A stretch of DNA of 6,042 bases, taken from the NCBI GenBank assembly GCA_022790905.1, contig JAAVYC010000181.1, positions 1 to 6,042 on the forward strand, in the 5' to 3' direction. The stretch comes from Lachnospiraceae bacterium. Its GTDB lineage: Bacteria; Bacillota; Clostridia; Lachnospirales; Lachnospiraceae. Below are positions 5,450 through 6,042 of this stretch, piece after piece. The notes beneath the pieces were generated by a model, which saw only the letters and a program-made list of their open reading frames with translations, was not told the DNA's origin and made no database searches. Within the stretch, counting starts at the first letter, position 1, and every line of letters begins with the position of its first letter. The position numbers and the translations under genes are program-made.

Positions 5450-6042
5450 CTAAATGCCGAGTAAATGTTCGCCTACGTTTACAATATCTCCAGCGCCCAT
5501 AGTTATCAACAAGTCGTTGTTTACACATTTTTTTAATAAAAAGTTTTCGATCTCATCAAAAGAGTGAAAGTAATAAGCCGTACAGTCCTTTTTCTCGAGC
5601 AGATTTAAGATATCTCGGGAACTGATACCCAATGTATCGGTTTCTCTTGCGGCATAGATATCGGCGAGAACAACCACATCAGCGAGCGAGAGCGCATCGG
5701 CAAATTCTTGTAGAAAAGCTTTTGTCCGAGTATAGGTATGTGGCTGGAAAACACAGATAATCCGATTGTGTGGATAGTTTTTTGCTGCGTTTAGAGTCGC
5801 ACGTATTTCAGTCGGATGGTGTGCGTAGTCATCAATAACGGTGGTGCCTCCCAACGTCCCCTTTTTTTCAAAACGACGTTTGGTTCCATGAAAAGTCATA
5901 AGTCCTTCTATGATAGAGGAAACAGAGATATTCATCTCACGGGCGAGCGCTGCTGAAGCAAGTGCGTTTAGGACGTTGTGTTCTCCCGGAATGGAGAGTG
6001 TCATAGTTCCCAGGGAAGTTCCTTTCTCATATAATTCAAAAG
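5450..6042 (-). CDS. murC: UDP-N-acetylmuramate--L-alanine ligase, C-terminal part
   Basis: ATP-dependent cytoplasmic ligase that adds L-alanine to UDP-MurNAc, the first peptide step of peptidoglycan precursor synthesis. Only the last 196 codons or so are in the window; the frame runs open to the right edge, so the ATG at 6004 is internal. A whole MurC has about 450-460 residues. Numbered from that methionine, visible Mur-ligase hallmarks are PGEHNVLNALAS (6-17, the family's Asn/His motif in the central domain), the domain-joining DDYAHHPTEI (58-67, typical of MurC), VFQPHTYTR (85-93) and the C-terminal GAGDIVNVGEHLL (170-182). The latter blocks distinguish MurC from MurD, MurE and MurF. Gene order with the replication genes downstream looks co-directional, but a 300-bp gap with its own promoter separates them. 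Confidence 0.95.
   Translation of the reverse strand, partial: FELYEKGTSLGTMTLSIPGEHNVLNALASAALAREMNISVSSIIEGLMTFHGTKRRFEKKGTLGGTTVIDDYAHHPTEIRATLNAAKNYPHNRIICVFQPHTYTRTKAFLQEFADALSLADVVVLADIYAARETDTLGISSRDILNLLEKKDCTAYYFHSFDEIENFLLKKCVNNDLLITMGAGDIVNVGEHLLGI

Noticed and set aside
5503..5511. TTATCAACA, an 8/9 DnaA box match inside murC
   Set aside because: It lies on the other strand within conserved coding sequence near the GAGD motif and has no partner. A chance match is likely, though it is close to the real cluster.
5343..5528. Minus-strand 61-codon ORF at the murC end
   Set aside because: It overlaps the murC 3' end in another frame, runs into an AT-rich block giving Phe/Ile/Leu-rich protein, and has no start signal.

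Overview
The window looks like a chromosomal segment of a low-GC Gram-positive anaerobe, most likely a Lachnospiraceae-type clostridium. The reasons are purine-rich Shine-Dalgarno sites (AGGAGG, AAGGAG), a Ser46-type HPr paralogue, a protein resembling DUF6465, a long-form PRPP synthetase, and a DnaD-domain/DnaI-like helicase-loader pair. The taxon is inferred from protein recognition only; no search was run. No tRNA, rRNA, CRISPR array, insertion sequence or phage gene was seen.

Plus strand, left part (1-1820). The window opens inside a sodium:amino-acid (AGCS) symporter whose N-terminal part lies outside. A 204-bp gap follows, holding a possible promoter and a short open stretch that may be a gene remnant. 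Next is a tight two-gene unit: an 84-residue HPr-family protein that keeps His15 and Ser46 but has lost Arg17, and a 155-residue protein with a Lys/Ala/Pro-rich tail and a compact C-terminal domain. A strong stem-loop with an A tract before it and a T tract after it ends this unit and also the opposing prs gene.

Minus strand, right part (6042-1838, read right to left). The order is murC (C-terminal part only), a 300-bp intergenic region, a DnaD/DnaB-like replication initiation protein, a DnaI/DnaC-like helicase loader, and prs (ribose-phosphate pyrophosphokinase). The two replication genes are 13 bp apart and look translationally coupled. prs appears to have its own promoter, whose -35 box lies in the last two codons of the loader gene. 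This segment joins cell-wall precursor synthesis, helicase loading and nucleotide precursor supply.

The most notable signal is in the murC-dnaD intergenic region. Two near-identical 18-bp elements, 153 bp apart in the same orientation, each consist of two abutting DnaA boxes (one perfect TTATCCACA and three 8/9 matches). About 100 bp of roughly 19% GC DNA separates them. One box is also half of a perfect 10-bp inverted repeat. The left element sits 45 bp upstream of a good extended -10 promoter for the dnaD-like gene. This suggests that DnaA controls the helicase-loader operon or is titrated here; an origin-like role is possible but less likely.
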